Positions 8,551 through 17,874 of a stretch of 32,964 nt of DNA are shown here, piece by piece. Position numbers and translations under genes: made by a program. The notes under the pieces are model-generated. The model was not told where the DNA came from. It searched no databases and worked only from the letters and a program-made list of their open reading frames with translations. The stretch lies in assembly GCA_017526445.1 (NCBI GenBank), contig JAFXRI010000029.1, positions 1-32,964 on the forward strand, read 5' to 3'. Source of the stretch: Ruminococcus sp. GTDB taxonomy: Bacteria; Bacillota; Clostridia; Oscillospirales; Ruminococcaceae. How positions within the stretch are numbered: position 1 is the first letter of the stretch; each line of letters begins with the position of its first letter.

Positions 8551-9633
8551 TCAGTCAAAGTAGCCCTTTGCAGCCAGCAGCTCAGCCAGCAGAACAGCGC
8601 CGCCTGCAGCACCTCTCAGCGTGTTGTGAGAGAGGCATACGAACTTGTAGTCGTACTGCGTATCCTCGCGGAGACGGCCGATGGATACAGCCATACCGCC
8701 TTCAAGGTCGCGGTCGAGCTTGGCCTGAGGCCTGTTGTCCTCCTCGAAGTAGTTGAGGAACTGCTTGGGAGCGGAGGGCAGCTCCAGCTCCTGAGGAACG
8801 CCGGAGAACTTCTTCCATGCATCCAGTATCTGCTCCTTCGTGGGCTTTTTCTCAAAGCTTACGAATACAGCAGCCGTGTGGCCGTCGGAAACGGGAACTC
8901 TCAGGCACTGTGCCGTGATCGAGGGCTCCGTTGCGGGAACGATCTTGTCTCCTTCGATCCTGCCCCAGATCTTCAGAGGCTCCTTCTCGCTCTTCTCCTC
9001 CTCACCGCCGATGTAGGGGATAACATTGTCGATGATCTCGGGCATCGTCTCAAAGGTCCTGCCTGCACCGGAGATAGCCTGATACGTGCATACCAGAGCC
9101 TTCGTTACCTTGTACTCGTCCATAAGGGGGGCAAGGGCGGGAACATAGCTCTGCAGCGAGCAGTTGGACTTGACTGCGATAAAGCCCCTTTTCGTGCCGA
9201 GACGCTTTCTCTGAGCAGGGATGATCTCGATGTGCTCAGGGTTCAGTTCGGGGATGACCATAGGAACATCATCCGTAAATCTGTGAGCGGAGTTGTTGGA
9301 TACGATAGGGCACTCGGCCTTGGCGTACTTCTCCTCAAGAGCACGGATCTCATCCTTCTTCATATCAACTGCACAGAAGCAGAAATCGACCATAGAAGCG
9401 ATCTTCTCGATATCCTCCTCAGCGTTGAGGATCACCATATCTTTCATCGACTCGGGCATAGGATCCTTCAGCTTCCACTTGGAACCTGCTGCCTCGGCAT
9501 AGGTCTTGCCGGCGCTCCTTGCAGATGCAGCCAGAACTGCAACGTCAAACCAGGGATGCTTGTCAAGGATCAGAGAAAACCTCTGACCTACCATTCCCGT
9601 TGCACCGATGATACCTACCTTAAACTTTTTCAT
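8551..9633 (-). CDS. asd: Aspartate-semialdehyde dehydrogenase (archaeal/fungal-like subtype)
   Basis: Asd reduces aspartyl phosphate to aspartate semialdehyde, the branch point to lysine, threonine and methionine. The 360-residue protein has the NADP-binding start VGIIGATGMVGQRF, the active-site cysteine near residue 158 in VKSNCSLQS, and the base histidine in RVPVSDGHTAAV. Its spacing and motifs resemble the subtype described in archaea and fungi rather than the enterobacterial enzyme; this is by eye. The start at 9633 is preceded by AAAGGGTG about eleven bases away. It is the first gene behind the lysine riboswitch. Confidence 0.93.
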   Translation of the reverse strand: MKKFKVGIIGATGMVGQRFSLILDKHPWFDVAVLAASARSAGKTYAEAAGSKWKLKDPMPESMKDMVILNAEEDIEKIASMVDFCFCAVDMKKDEIRALEEKYAKAECPIVSNNSAHRFTDDVPMVIPELNPEHIEIIPAQRKRLGTKRGFIAVKSNCSLQSYVPALAPLMDEYKVTKALVCTYQAISGAGRTFETMPEIIDNVIPYIGGEEEKSEKEPLKIWGRIEGDKIVPATEPSITAQCLRVPVSDGHTAAVFVSFEKKPTKEQILDAWKKFSGVPQELELPSAPKQFLNYFEEDNRPQAKLDRDLEGGMAVSIGRLREDTQYDYKFVCLSHNTLRGAAGGAVLLAELLAAKGYFD

Positions 9634-9736
9634 ACTTGATACACCCTTTCTGTATGCTATGCTATGTGCTATTTGCCCAAATCACAAAATTGCAGAACTC
9701 AAAAATTGCGCATAACATAAAATTTACAGAGATAAT

Positions 9737-9760
9737 AAAAAAACCGGTTGCAAACCGGCG
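9737..9760 (-). terminator. Lysine-riboswitch expression-platform terminator
   Basis: On the minus strand, CCGGTT and AACCGG flank a TGC loop and are followed by a run of seven Ts. It lies between the aptamer and asd, where attenuation upon lysine binding would be expected. Confidence 0.85.
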
Positions 9761-9801
9761 CATCATACAATATAATAGAAATGTTGACATAAGTATTTGA
9801 T

Positions 9802-9983
9802 TATGCCGATAGCACTCCATCACAAGTATGATGACAACCGAAACTCTCTTAAAGCAGCGGTCAGCTTCGGGCTTCCGACACCCGTGCTTCGGCGATCGTG
9901 CCTTTCGCGTTCCCCATAAGCTCCGGGAGCCCTGACATAAAGCCGGAAAACGTTACTCATCTTGATCGCGCCTCTATCTCTTG
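9802..9983 (-). promoter_or_regulatory. Lysine riboswitch (L box)
   Basis: Read on the minus strand the leader has the conserved blocks of the lysine aptamer in order: AGAGATAGAGGCGCGA, then AAGATGAGTAAC, then GAAAGGCACGATCGCCGAAGC, split here around the conserved GCCGAAG, and last GTGATGGAGTGCTATCGG. GATAG (plus 9974-9978) and CTATC (plus 9808-9812) close the P1 stem. The terminator at 9737-9760 follows, so high lysine should stop transcription into asd, the lipoprotein gene, dapA and dapB. Confidence 0.93.
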
Positions 9984-9989
9984 CCACAT

Positions 9990-10018
9990 ATCATAGCAGA
10001 TATTTTAAGGTTTGTCAA
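9990..10018 (-). promoter_or_regulatory. Sigma-A promoter of the lysine operon
   Basis: On the minus strand TTGACA (10018-10013) and TATGAT (9995-9990) are separated by 17 bases, placing the transcript start just before the aptamer. Confidence 0.9.
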
Positions 10019-10085
10019 TAGCGAAACGAAAAATTTTTGAAATTTTTAGATTTTTACAGTTTTACAGTATTACACGGAGGATAAT

Positions 10086-11129
10086 ATGCTCGATATAAAC
10101 AATATGAAAAAGTCCGACTTCTTCTACGACCTGCCGGAGGAGCTTATAGCCCAGACGCCTATCGAGCCCCGCAACGCATCCAGGATGCTGGTGCTCGGGC
10201 GGGACAGCGGAGAGATAACGCACGATCACTTTTATAATCTATGCGGTCATCTCAGAAAGGGTGACCTGCTGGTGCTCAATGACAGCCGTGTACTGCCTGC
10301 GCGTATCTACGGCGAGAAGGAGGACAACGGCACCTTCATTGAATTCCTGCTGCTGGAGCAGAAAGAGAATATGGTCTGGGAGATACTTTGCCGTCCCGGC
10401 AAGAAAGCAAAGGTCGGCACCCGTTTCACCTTCGGGGGAGGAAAGCTCAGGGCTGAGATCACCGACGTCCTGGAGGACGGCAACCGCATTGCACGCTTCG
10501 AGTGCGAGGGCAGCTTCTTCGCAGCACTTGACGAGATCGGCCAGATGCCGCTGCCTCCCTACATAAAAGAAAAGCTGGAGGATAAGGAGCGCTATCAGAC
10601 AGTCTATTCTCACGAACTGGGCTCTGCTGCCGCCCCTACGGCGGGGCTTCACTTTACAAAGGAGATGCTCGCCGATATCGAGAGCAGGGGCATAAATATA
10701 GCCTATGTCACCCTCCACGTCGGGCTCGGGACCTTCCGCCCGGTCAAGGAGGATAAGGTGCTGGATCACAAGATGCACTCGGAGCATTATGAGCTCCCCG
10801 AACGCACCGCAGCCCTCATAAACGATACAAAGAAAAACGGCGGCCGCGTCATCGCCGTGGGAACAACATCCTGCCGCACACTTGAAAGCGTTGCTTCGCT
10901 GTATAACGAGATCAGGCCCTGCGAGGGCTATACCGATATATTCATCTATCCCGGGTATGAGTTCAAGGTGCTGGACGGGCTCATAACGAATTTCCACCTG
11001 CCGGAGAGTACGCTGATAATGCTTGTTTCGGCTTTTGCGGGATATGAGAATACAATGAATGCATACAGTATCGCTGTTAAGGAAAAATACAGATTCTTTT
11101 CCTTCGGGGACAGTATGCTGATAATATGA
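10086..11129 (+). CDS. queA: S-adenosylmethionine:tRNA ribosyltransferase-isomerase
   Basis: QueA moves the ribosyl part of SAM onto preQ1 in tRNA to make epoxyqueuosine. The 347-residue protein has the family features: [19 protein letters not shown] near the start, [15 protein letters not shown], the [13 protein letters not shown] motif, [13 protein letters not shown] and the C-terminal [26 protein letters not shown] ends five bases before the ATG at 10086. It heads a run of four plus-strand genes that ends with tgt, the enzyme acting just before it in the same pathway. Its own promoter is not clear; TTGAAA at 10037 could be a -35 box but the -10 is poor. Confidence 0.96.
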   Translation: MLDINNMKKSDFFYDLPEELIAQTPIEPRNASRMLVLGRDSGEITHDHFYNLCGHLRKGDLLVLNDSRVLPARIYGEKEDNGTFIEFLLLEQKENMVWEILCRPGKKAKVGTRFTFGGGKLRAEITDVLEDGNRIARFECEGSFFAALDEIGQMPLPPYIKEKLEDKERYQTVYSHELGSAAAPTAGLHFTKEMLADIESRGINIAYVTLHVGLGTFRPVKEDKVLDHKMHSEHYELPERTAALINDTKKNGGRVIAVGTTSCRTLESVASLYNEIRPCEGYTDIFIYPGYEFKVLDGLITNFHLPESTLIMLVSAFAGYENTMNAYSIAVKEKYRFFSFGDSMLII

Positions 11130-11147
11130 GACAAGGAGGCGCTGAGA

Positions 11148-11882
11148 ATGGAATACAAGAAAGGGCTTGGCTGGAAAGCCTGCTTCGACGAGGAAAGAAA
11201 TATCTACACTGCCGAGCGCAGCTGGAGAGGCTCTTATCACCTTTACGAAATAAACAAGGAGATATATGATCGCCTTGACAAGAACGGTCAGGAGGGCGAA
11301 AGTCCCGACGAGCTGATAAGCAATGGGCGCCTGCTTTTTGAATCTGACGACGATTATTACACCTCGCCGTATTGCATCGCTCACGATGAAAAATATTATG
11401 AGCTCGCACCCTGGTCTGATGCCAGAAGACGTGCCGAAGCTATTGCAGAGTATTACAGGAAGAAAAATGAGGAAGATCAGACTCAGAAAGAAAAGGGTCA
11501 GAAGCTCATACAGATGTCGTCTTTGTACAAGGCCGTCCTCGATGCAGACAGAGCACCGGTAGTTCTCTGCGAGTGGGGGCATAAGATAGTTTATATGAAC
11601 CCTGCGGCTATCAGGAGATACGCAAAATGGGGCGGAGAAAAGTTGATCGGCAAGTCGCTCCTTGACTGCCATAATGAGGAATCGCAGAAGAAGATACACC
11701 GTGTGCTCGACTGGTTCATGCTGTCCAGGGACAACAATATCGTCTATACGTTCAGGAACGACAAGGAAAACAAGGACGTCTATATGGTGGCTCTCCGCGA
11801 CGACGACGGAGCACTTATCGGGTACTATGAAAAGCACGAGTACCGTGACCGCGAGACGATGAAGCTGTACTGTATGGAGTAA
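11148..11882 (+). CDS. PAS-domain protein with unknown N-terminal domain
   Basis: A 244-residue soluble protein. Residues about 130-235 look like a PAS domain: an AVLDADRAPVVLCEWG start, IVYMNPAAIRRYAKWGG, IGKSLLDCHNEESQKKI and a terminal strand pair in VYMVALRDDDGALIGYYEKH. The N-terminal about 110 residues are acidic and aromatic-rich and I do not recognise them. No kinase, DNA-binding or output domain is attached. AAGGAGG lies nine bases before the ATG at 11148. It sits 18 bases behind queA and six bases ahead of the acetyltransferase gene, so it is probably cotranscribed with the queuosine genes. The ligand and partner are unknown. Confidence 0.75.
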   Translation: MEYKKGLGWKACFDEERNIYTAERSWRGSYHLYEINKEIYDRLDKNGQEGESPDELISNGRLLFESDDDYYTSPYCIAHDEKYYELAPWSDARRRAEAIAEYYRKKNEEDQTQKEKGQKLIQMSSLYKAVLDADRAPVVLCEWGHKIVYMNPAAIRRYAKWGGEKLIGKSLLDCHNEESQKKIHRVLDWFMLSRDNNIVYTFRNDKENKDVYMVALRDDDGALIGYYEKHEYRDRETMKLYCME

Positions 11883-11887
11883 GTACC

Positions 11888-12340
11888 GTGGAGATCATAA
11901 GCTTTTTTGATTCTCCGGACAGGGAGTACTGGCTCTCGAAGCTCCGGCAGTGCGACTGGCGTGCGGGAGCTTTTCTATGCGAACTGATAGACGGGGACAA
12001 GTTTTTTGAGACGCTGGGAAACACCTCAAAGCTTCTGCTCCTGACCGACGGCGACCGTCTTGTTTCATTCTGCACACTGTCCGCCAGGGACGAGATACAG
12101 GATACCGAACTTACCCCCTGGATAGGCTTTGTCTATACCTTCCCGGAGTACCGCGGACACAGATGCTTCGGTCGTCTTCTGAACGAAGCGAAAAGGCTTG
12201 CCGCCGAAGCGGGCTTTGAAAAGATATACCTGTCCACCGACCATATCGGGCTTTACGAAAAATACGGATTTGAGTTTGCCGGTACCGCTGTGACCGTTTA
12301 CGGCGACAGGACACGTTACTATACTGCCGGTACCGAATAA
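11888..12340 (+). CDS. GNAT-family N-acetyltransferase
   Basis: A 150-residue protein of GNAT size. The acetyl-CoA loop is seen in FVYTFPEYRGHRCFGRLLNEAKRLAAE (about residues 86-112), and the C-terminal IGLYEKYGFEFAG is the usual GNAT motif B region. The start is a GTG at 11888, with GGAG about seven bases upstream inside the end of the previous gene. The substrate cannot be told from sequence. It lies between the PAS gene and tgt with gaps under ten bases, which marks it as part of the queA-tgt transcript. Confidence 0.85.
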   Translation: MEIISFFDSPDREYWLSKLRQCDWRAGAFLCELIDGDKFFETLGNTSKLLLLTDGDRLVSFCTLSARDEIQDTELTPWIGFVYTFPEYRGHRCFGRLLNEAKRLAAEAGFEKIYLSTDHIGLYEKYGFEFAGTAVTVYGDRTRYYTAGTE

Positions 12341-13489
<1,149 letters not shown>

Positions 13490-13526
13490 ACGGCTCTGCC
13501 GCTGCTAATAAACTGAAAGAAGAAAT

Positions 13527-13550
13527 TAAGGCAATACCGCACAACCCCTG
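13527..13550 (+). repeat. Truncated copy of the edge repeat
   Basis: These 24 bases match the beginning of the left edge repeat (143 to 120 on the minus strand) exactly, and differ at two positions from the right copy at 32746. The similarity stops abruptly at 13551, where a small open frame begins. Confidence 0.8.
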
Positions 13551-13553
13551 CTC

Positions 13554-13790
13554 GTGGGCTGGACTTTGTTTACAAGATTCCATTTCAAGAACTTTGAAAA
13601 GAAAAGAGCCAAACAGGAGAAGGTTTACTGCGATGCCAATGTGACCCGATACACCTCAGACGGCGGCTCGGTAAAGTGTGAGTTTGTTATTCTCGGACTT
13701 GCGGATAATTGTATCTTTGCGGATATGAACTTTCAAAACGGTATCCCGGGATATTATCTTGAATTTATTGATGAAGACTTTTATGTCTGA
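13554..13790 (+). pseudogene. Small ORF, probably a 5'-truncated gene
   Basis: A 78-residue open frame starting at a GTG with no ribosome binding site; the bases upstream belong to the repeat fragment. The frame itself looks coding (charged and aromatic residues, ends GYYLEFIDEDFYV), so I read it as the 3' part of a gene whose start was removed when the repeat joined. An internal TTG (13566) is an alternative start. No family is recognised. The next gene follows 14 bases on. Confidence 0.5.
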
Positions 13791-13804
13791 AAGGAAGAAC
13801 AGAA

Positions 13805-14476
13805 ATGAAAAAGGAAAAAGAATCACCCCTAAAAGCTGCGGTTCAAGGCATCCTTACATTTTTGCTGATGCTGTTTTGCCTTGCTATGATATTTATGCCG
13901 TTTGCGTCACTCGGTATGTTTCTGGAAGGATATACGAAGATCGGAGCTGTCTTGCTGGGAATCTTCATTTTACAGATCATTATCGTTGTAGTCTACTTCA
14001 AGCACGATTCAAAAACCCGTAAAGCGAAAGAGGAAGCATACAGGGCTGAAAATGTCAGTATGTTCGAGATAGACTGCGGCAGACTCGGTATGCTTACTGT
14101 TGAGTACGACAAGGTCAGAAATGTAACTACCCTCAATAACGGCTTCCCGGCGATCTTCAGCGACAATGAAGTGCCTCAGCTGAACTCTTACGGAGAAGCT
14201 CTCAGCGGAAGAAAGGTAGAGCGCATCGCTGACAGACTGATCGAAGACCGTGACCGTATCATTGAAAAGGTAACCGAGAAATACAATATGGAGATCCGAA
14301 CCAAAGACGACCCCGATATCACAGGCTTGAGCCTTGATGAAATAAGTATCGAGGACAGCGGTGAAACTGTGGTATGCAGTTTTGAAGTTATCGGTAATCC
14401 GCATGAAGGTCTGTCGGTAAATGCGGTGTATTATGCCGATAAGGAAAAATTTGTGGTAGAAATGGAGGAATACTGA
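13805..14476 (+). CDS. Membrane protein of unknown function
   Basis: A 223-residue protein with two hydrophobic segments (about residues 12-37 and 43-64) after a basic start, then a soluble C-terminal domain of about 150 residues that should face the cytoplasm. The tail region (residues about 165-223) is acidic and ends with paired strands (VVCSFEVIG, SVNAVYYAD, KFVVEMEEY). AAGGAAGAACAGAA precedes the ATG at 13805. It may form a unit with the truncated frame before it, since the stop of that frame is only 14 bases upstream. I do not recognise a family. Confidence 0.7.
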   Translation: MKKEKESPLKAAVQGILTFLLMLFCLAMIFMPFASLGMFLEGYTKIGAVLLGIFILQIIIVVVYFKHDSKTRKAKEEAYRAENVSMFEIDCGRLGMLTVEYDKVRNVTTLNNGFPAIFSDNEVPQLNSYGEALSGRKVERIADRLIEDRDRIIEKVTEKYNMEIRTKDDPDITGLSLDEISIEDSGETVVCSFEVIGNPHEGLSVNAVYYADKEKFVVEMEEY

Positions 14477-14477
14477 T

Positions 14478-15131
14478 ATGTACAGACTTGCGATATTTGA
14501 TCTGGACGGCACTCTTGCCGACTCGCTCCGAGATCTGGCAGAGGCTGTGAACAACTCTCTTGCCTCCTTCGGGTATCCCACCCATACGGTGGAGGCGTAT
14601 AAGTATTTCGTCGGCAACGGTGCGAAAAAGCTCTGTGAGCGTGCGCTCCCAGAGGACAAAAAGACAGACGCTGAGATACAGCGCCTGCTCACACACTTCG
14701 GTGAGTATTACAGCACCCACTGCTTCGACCATACTGTTCCCTATGACGGTATGCAGGATACGGTGAAGCGGCTGACAGAAGCCGGCGTCATCTGCGCAGT
14801 GGCCTCCAACAAGCCGGACGATTTCTCGCAGATAGTTGTTGAAAGGCTTTACGGCAGCGGACTTTTCTCACTTGTAAGAGGCAAGCGGGATGGTGTGCCC
14901 ACTAAGCCCTCGCCTGATATAGTTTATGACATCTGCCGTGAGCTGGATATCCCGTCCGGGGAAGCCGTGTTCATCGGAGACAGCTGTGTTGACGTGCAGA
15001 CCGCACATAACGCCGGCCTGCCCTGTATCGGCTGCGTGTGGGGCTTCCGCGGCGAGCAGGAGCTCAGGGACAGCGGCTGTGACATTCTCGCTTACAAGCC
15101 GGAAGAATTGTTTGATCTGATAAGGAGATAA
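14478..15131 (+). CDS. HAD-family hydrolase, phosphoglycolate phosphatase-like
   Basis: A 217-residue HAD-superfamily phosphatase. Motif I is IFDLDGTLADS (Asp nucleophile and acid), motif II is the Ser/Asn of CAVASNKPDD, motif III the lysine in PTKPSPD, and motif IV GDSCVDVQTAHNAG. The helical cap after motif I and the length match the phosphoglycolate phosphatase/PpaX group, but HAD substrates cannot be assigned from motifs alone. It begins two bases after the stop of the preceding membrane protein and is followed one base later by another membrane protein. Confidence 0.88.
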   Translation: MYRLAIFDLDGTLADSLRDLAEAVNNSLASFGYPTHTVEAYKYFVGNGAKKLCERALPEDKKTDAEIQRLLTHFGEYYSTHCFDHTVPYDGMQDTVKRLTEAGVICAVASNKPDDFSQIVVERLYGSGLFSLVRGKRDGVPTKPSPDIVYDICRELDIPSGEAVFIGDSCVDVQTAHNAGLPCIGCVWGFRGEQELRDSGCDILAYKPEELFDLIRR

Positions 15132-15132
15132 G

Positions 15133-15747
15133 ATGCTTTTATACGAATACCCTCCCAGACTTGGACGTGCGCAGAAGCAGCAGAAGGCGGCTCACGACAT
15201 CGCCGAGCACAAGAAGATGCACAAAGCGCTCCTCCGCGGTCTCATCATCGGGTGTATCATATGCGTGGCCGCTCTCTTCGTGCCGAATGCAGTCATAAAG
15301 ATACTGCTCCTGCTGATCGGTGCCGGCAATATCGCCGTGGCGTTCCTGCTGTACAGGTTCTCGGCTATGAGCCGGGATACCGAGTGCTATACGCGCATAT
15401 ATGACGACCGCCTTGAACATAAGCAGGGGAGCCTTATCACTAAAAGATACTTCTCTGTCACGGTCAGGTATGAGGATGTGATAAGGTCGGAGCAGACGCC
15501 TCAGGGCAGCGTGACGTTTTATTTTGACGAGTCGGCCTCCCCGGAGACAGAGTGCGCCGGCAGAAAGCAGCTCGCTGAGCTTTCGCAGCATAAGCTGACT
15601 CTTACCTTCCAGGATACCGGGGCAAAGCTTTATCTGATAAATGAACTCTATGAGCAGATCAAGTACCCGAAGAAAGAGTATAACGTCATCGAGGACGAGG
15701 AAGATGAGGACGACCTTTGGGATCCGCTCCATAAGCACGGATTGTAA
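15133..15747 (+). CDS. Two-helix membrane protein with a PH-like C-terminal domain
   Basis: A 204-residue protein with a basic N-terminus, two close membrane helices (about residues 36-55 and 58-74), and a strand-rich cytoplasmic part (CYTRIYDDRLEHKQGSLITKR, VTVRYEDVIRSEQT) that resembles bacterial PH or YcxB-like domains: a membrane hairpin followed by a 'strand-rich conversion' module. The C-terminal tail is strongly acidic (IEDEEDEDDLWD). The function is not known. It directly follows the HAD gene. The assignment of the PH-like fold is tentative. Confidence 0.72.
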   Translation: MLLYEYPPRLGRAQKQQKAAHDIAEHKKMHKALLRGLIIGCIICVAALFVPNAVIKILLLLIGAGNIAVAFLLYRFSAMSRDTECYTRIYDDRLEHKQGSLITKRYFSVTVRYEDVIRSEQTPQGSVTFYFDESASPETECAGRKQLAELSQHKLTLTFQDTGAKLYLINELYEQIKYPKKEYNVIEDEEDEDDLWDPLHKHGL

Positions 15748-15764
15748 ATTTTTTGTTGCGGCTC

Positions 15765-15793
15765 TTGCAAATGCAGAAGGGCTGTGATATAAT
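15765..15793 (+). promoter_or_regulatory. Promoter of the pheS-pheT operon
   Basis: TTGCAA (15765-15770) and TATAAT (15788-15793) have a 17-base spacer, and TGA just before the -10 makes it an extended -10 promoter. The T-box leader follows. Confidence 0.85.
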
Positions 15794-15818
15794 GCATTTG
15801 TATATATGTAAACACGCT

Positions 15819-16048
15819 GACCAAGTATAGTAAGCTAAGTCATAGCGCTTTTCAGAGAGGGCTGCATTTGCTGTGAGCAGCTCAGGCCGGACGGTGCCGA
15901 ATTTCACTTGCGAGTGGTCTCGCCGAAGCATTCGTTGTAAGCGGGAACGTTGAAGCTGCGTTAAGGCTGCGGGAGTGTTGGCTCCTTTGACGATAGGTGG
16001 TATAGCAAGCATCAGTCTTGTCCTGTTTTGTCGGGGCAAGGCTTTTTT
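15819..16048 (+). promoter_or_regulatory. T-box leader, phenylalanine specificity
   Basis: GACCA (15819-15823) pairs with TGGTC (15915-15919) to close Stem I. AGTA follows the 5' strand (loop E side), and on the 3' side TTC-A (15903-15906) fits a UUC specifier codon with its usual 3' purine, matching tRNA-Phe. The T-box sequence is GGTGGTATAGC near 15995-16005 (consensus GGUGGNACCGCG, slightly variant). It is followed by the terminator at 16014-16048. Uncharged tRNA-Phe should favour antitermination and turn on pheS-pheT. Confidence 0.87.
16014..16048 (+). terminator. T-box attenuator terminator
   Basis: AGTCTTGTCC pairs with GGGCAAGGCT (one G-T pair within the stem) and is followed by six Ts. 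It is the intrinsic terminator competing with the T-box antiterminator. Confidence 0.87.
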
Positions 16049-16112
16049 GTATCCGCAAAACTGCCGCATAACAAACGAAGATCATTATTATTGTCAGGAG
16101 GATATGATTAGT

Positions 16113-17132
16113 ATGAAAGAACAGCTCAGAAGCATTGAAGAGCGTGCTAAGGCGGAGCTTGAAAAAGTCTCCGACATAAAGCTGCTCGAGGAGATCAGAG
16201 TAAGATTCCTTGGCAAGAAAGGTGAGCTCACTGCGATACTCAAGCAGATGGGCAAGCTCTCAGCCGAGGAAAGACCGGTGATCGGTCAGCTGGCCAATAC
16301 CGTCCGCGCAGATATCGAAGCTGCCGTGACAGAGAAGCAGAAGCAGATGAAAGCCGCCCTCGCGGAGAAGATGCTCGCTGCCGAGACTCTCGACGTTACC
16401 CTGCCCGGAAAGGCTCCTAAGGTGGGCAGACCTCACCCGCTGAACGCAGTCCTCGCAGAGGTCGAGGAAGTATTCCTCGGTATGGGCTTTGACATCGTGG
16501 AAGGCCCGGAGGTCGAGAGCGATTACTATTGCTTCGAGGCGCTGAATATGCCTAAGCACCATCCCGCAAGAGATACTCAGGATACATTCTATATAAACGA
16601 GAACGTCCTGCTGAGAACGCAGACTTCCTCCGTTCAGATCAGAACTATGGAGAAGATGAAGCCGCCTATCAGGATAATCTCCCCCGGCAGAGTTTACCGC
16701 TCCGATGCAGTGGATGCTACACATTCTCCGCTTTTCCACCAGATCGAGGGCCTTGTTATCGATAAGGGCGTTACTATGGCAGACCTCAAGGGAACACTTG
16801 AACTGCTGATGAAAAGACTTTACGGCGAGGATACACAGATACGTCTCCGCCCGCATCATTTCCCCTATACCGAGCCTTCGGCAGAGGTCGATCTTATGTG
16901 CTTCAACTGCCACGGCAAGGGCTGCTCTATGTGTAAGCAGGAGGGCTATGTTGAGCTCCTCGGCGCAGGTATGGTACACCCCAAGGTGCTCGAAGAGTGC
17001 GGGATAGATCCCGAGGTTTATTCGGGATTTGCCTTCGGTATCGGACTTGAGCGTATCACTATGGGCAGATACAGCATCAACGATATGCGCCTGCTCTATG
17101 AGAACGATATGAGATTTCTGGAGCAGTTTTAA
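16113..17132 (+). CDS. pheS: Phenylalanyl-tRNA synthetase alpha subunit
   Basis: PheS carries the class II catalytic core of the alpha2-beta2 phenylalanyl-tRNA synthetase. The 339-residue protein has an N-terminal coiled coil (about residues 1-85), then motif 1 near GRPHPLNAVLAEVEEVFLGMGF, motif 2 in RIISPGRVYRSDAVDATH with SPLFHQIEGLVID, the FPYTEPSAEVD loop and motif 3 GFAFGIGLERITMGRY. An ATG at 16104 is only two bases after AGGAGG, so 16113 (eleven bases) is the likelier start. The gene is under T-box control. Confidence 0.96.
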   Translation: MKEQLRSIEERAKAELEKVSDIKLLEEIRVRFLGKKGELTAILKQMGKLSAEERPVIGQLANTVRADIEAAVTEKQKQMKAALAEKMLAAETLDVTLPGKAPKVGRPHPLNAVLAEVEEVFLGMGFDIVEGPEVESDYYCFEALNMPKHHPARDTQDTFYINENVLLRTQTSSVQIRTMEKMKPPIRIISPGRVYRSDAVDATHSPLFHQIEGLVIDKGVTMADLKGTLELLMKRLYGEDTQIRLRPHHFPYTEPSAEVDLMCFNCHGKGCSMCKQEGYVELLGAGMVHPKVLEECGIDPEVYSGFAFGIGLERITMGRYSINDMRLLYENDMRFLEQF

Positions 17133-17147
17133 TTAGGGAGTTATCTT

Positions 17148-17825
17148 ATGAAAAATATCAAGAGCGTGATACTTCCCAAATACAGCAGCCCCGGTTATGA
17201 GCCGGTAGCATTCGGCGTTCACAGGAACAGCCTGGCGGGCAATTACTGCATATGTCTTACCGCCGACGATATGAACGAGTTCATTCTGGACGCGCTTCTT
17301 CCGCAGTACGGTCTGAATTGCACCAATGACTATTACGGGCAGGAGATCGTTACGGAGAACGGGACTGTATGTATCGCAGAATTTGAAACGAGCAAAGACA
17401 GTCTGGCCGATCTGCAAAGGATAATGAATTTCGCTTCCGCTGTGGGAAAGGAAATAGCCGATTATGAAGTGAACGGCAATGTCCTGCTGTGTGTCAGGAC
17501 CGGTGAGGTCAGCTTTACGGCAGGAGGGGCAGCCAGGACCGTCCCCGTATTCAGTGTCCGCACGGACGGCAGCGGTATGCTGAGCTTTGAGCCCCGATAC
17601 CCCGATATACCCTTTACAGCAGAAATGGGCAGATGTATCGCATCAAAAGACATTCCGGCGGAGATGGATTACAAAGCGGTGCTAATCCAGGGCTTCCGTG
17701 CTTATATGATACTCGAATATAAGGGCGTAACGCTTGGGTTTGAATACGGATTTGATGAAAAAGCATTCCTCGGAATGATAAAGGGAAAGCTGTTCATTGA
17801 ACGTCTGCGGGGATATATACGCTGA
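17148..17825 (+). CDS. Unknown protein encoded between pheS and pheT
   Basis: A 225-residue protein with no signal peptide or membrane segment, and no recognised family. It is rich in short beta-strand-like stretches and aromatic residues. GGGAG sits about eight bases before the ATG at 17148. Only 15 bases separate it from pheS, and 49 from pheT, with no terminator in either gap, so it should be cotranscribed under the phenylalanine T-box. pheS and pheT are normally adjacent, so the gene is an insertion relative to the usual order. Base composition is similar to the neighbours. Function unknown. Confidence 0.72.
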   Translation: MKNIKSVILPKYSSPGYEPVAFGVHRNSLAGNYCICLTADDMNEFILDALLPQYGLNCTNDYYGQEIVTENGTVCIAEFETSKDSLADLQRIMNFASAVGKEIADYEVNGNVLLCVRTGEVSFTAGGAARTVPVFSVRTDGSGMLSFEPRYPDIPFTAEMGRCIASKDIPAEMDYKAVLIQGFRAYMILEYKGVTLGFEYGFDEKAFLGMIKGKLFIERLRGYIR

Positions 17826-17874
17826 AAATACGGTATAGCTGATCTGATAATAAAAGAAATGAGGATTTGATAAT

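Noticed and set aside
10239-11837. A long minus-strand open frame (over 500 codons) opposite queA and the PAS gene
   Set aside because: It lies wholly antisense to recognised genes, has no family motif or good ribosome binding site, and is explained by codon bias of the sense genes.
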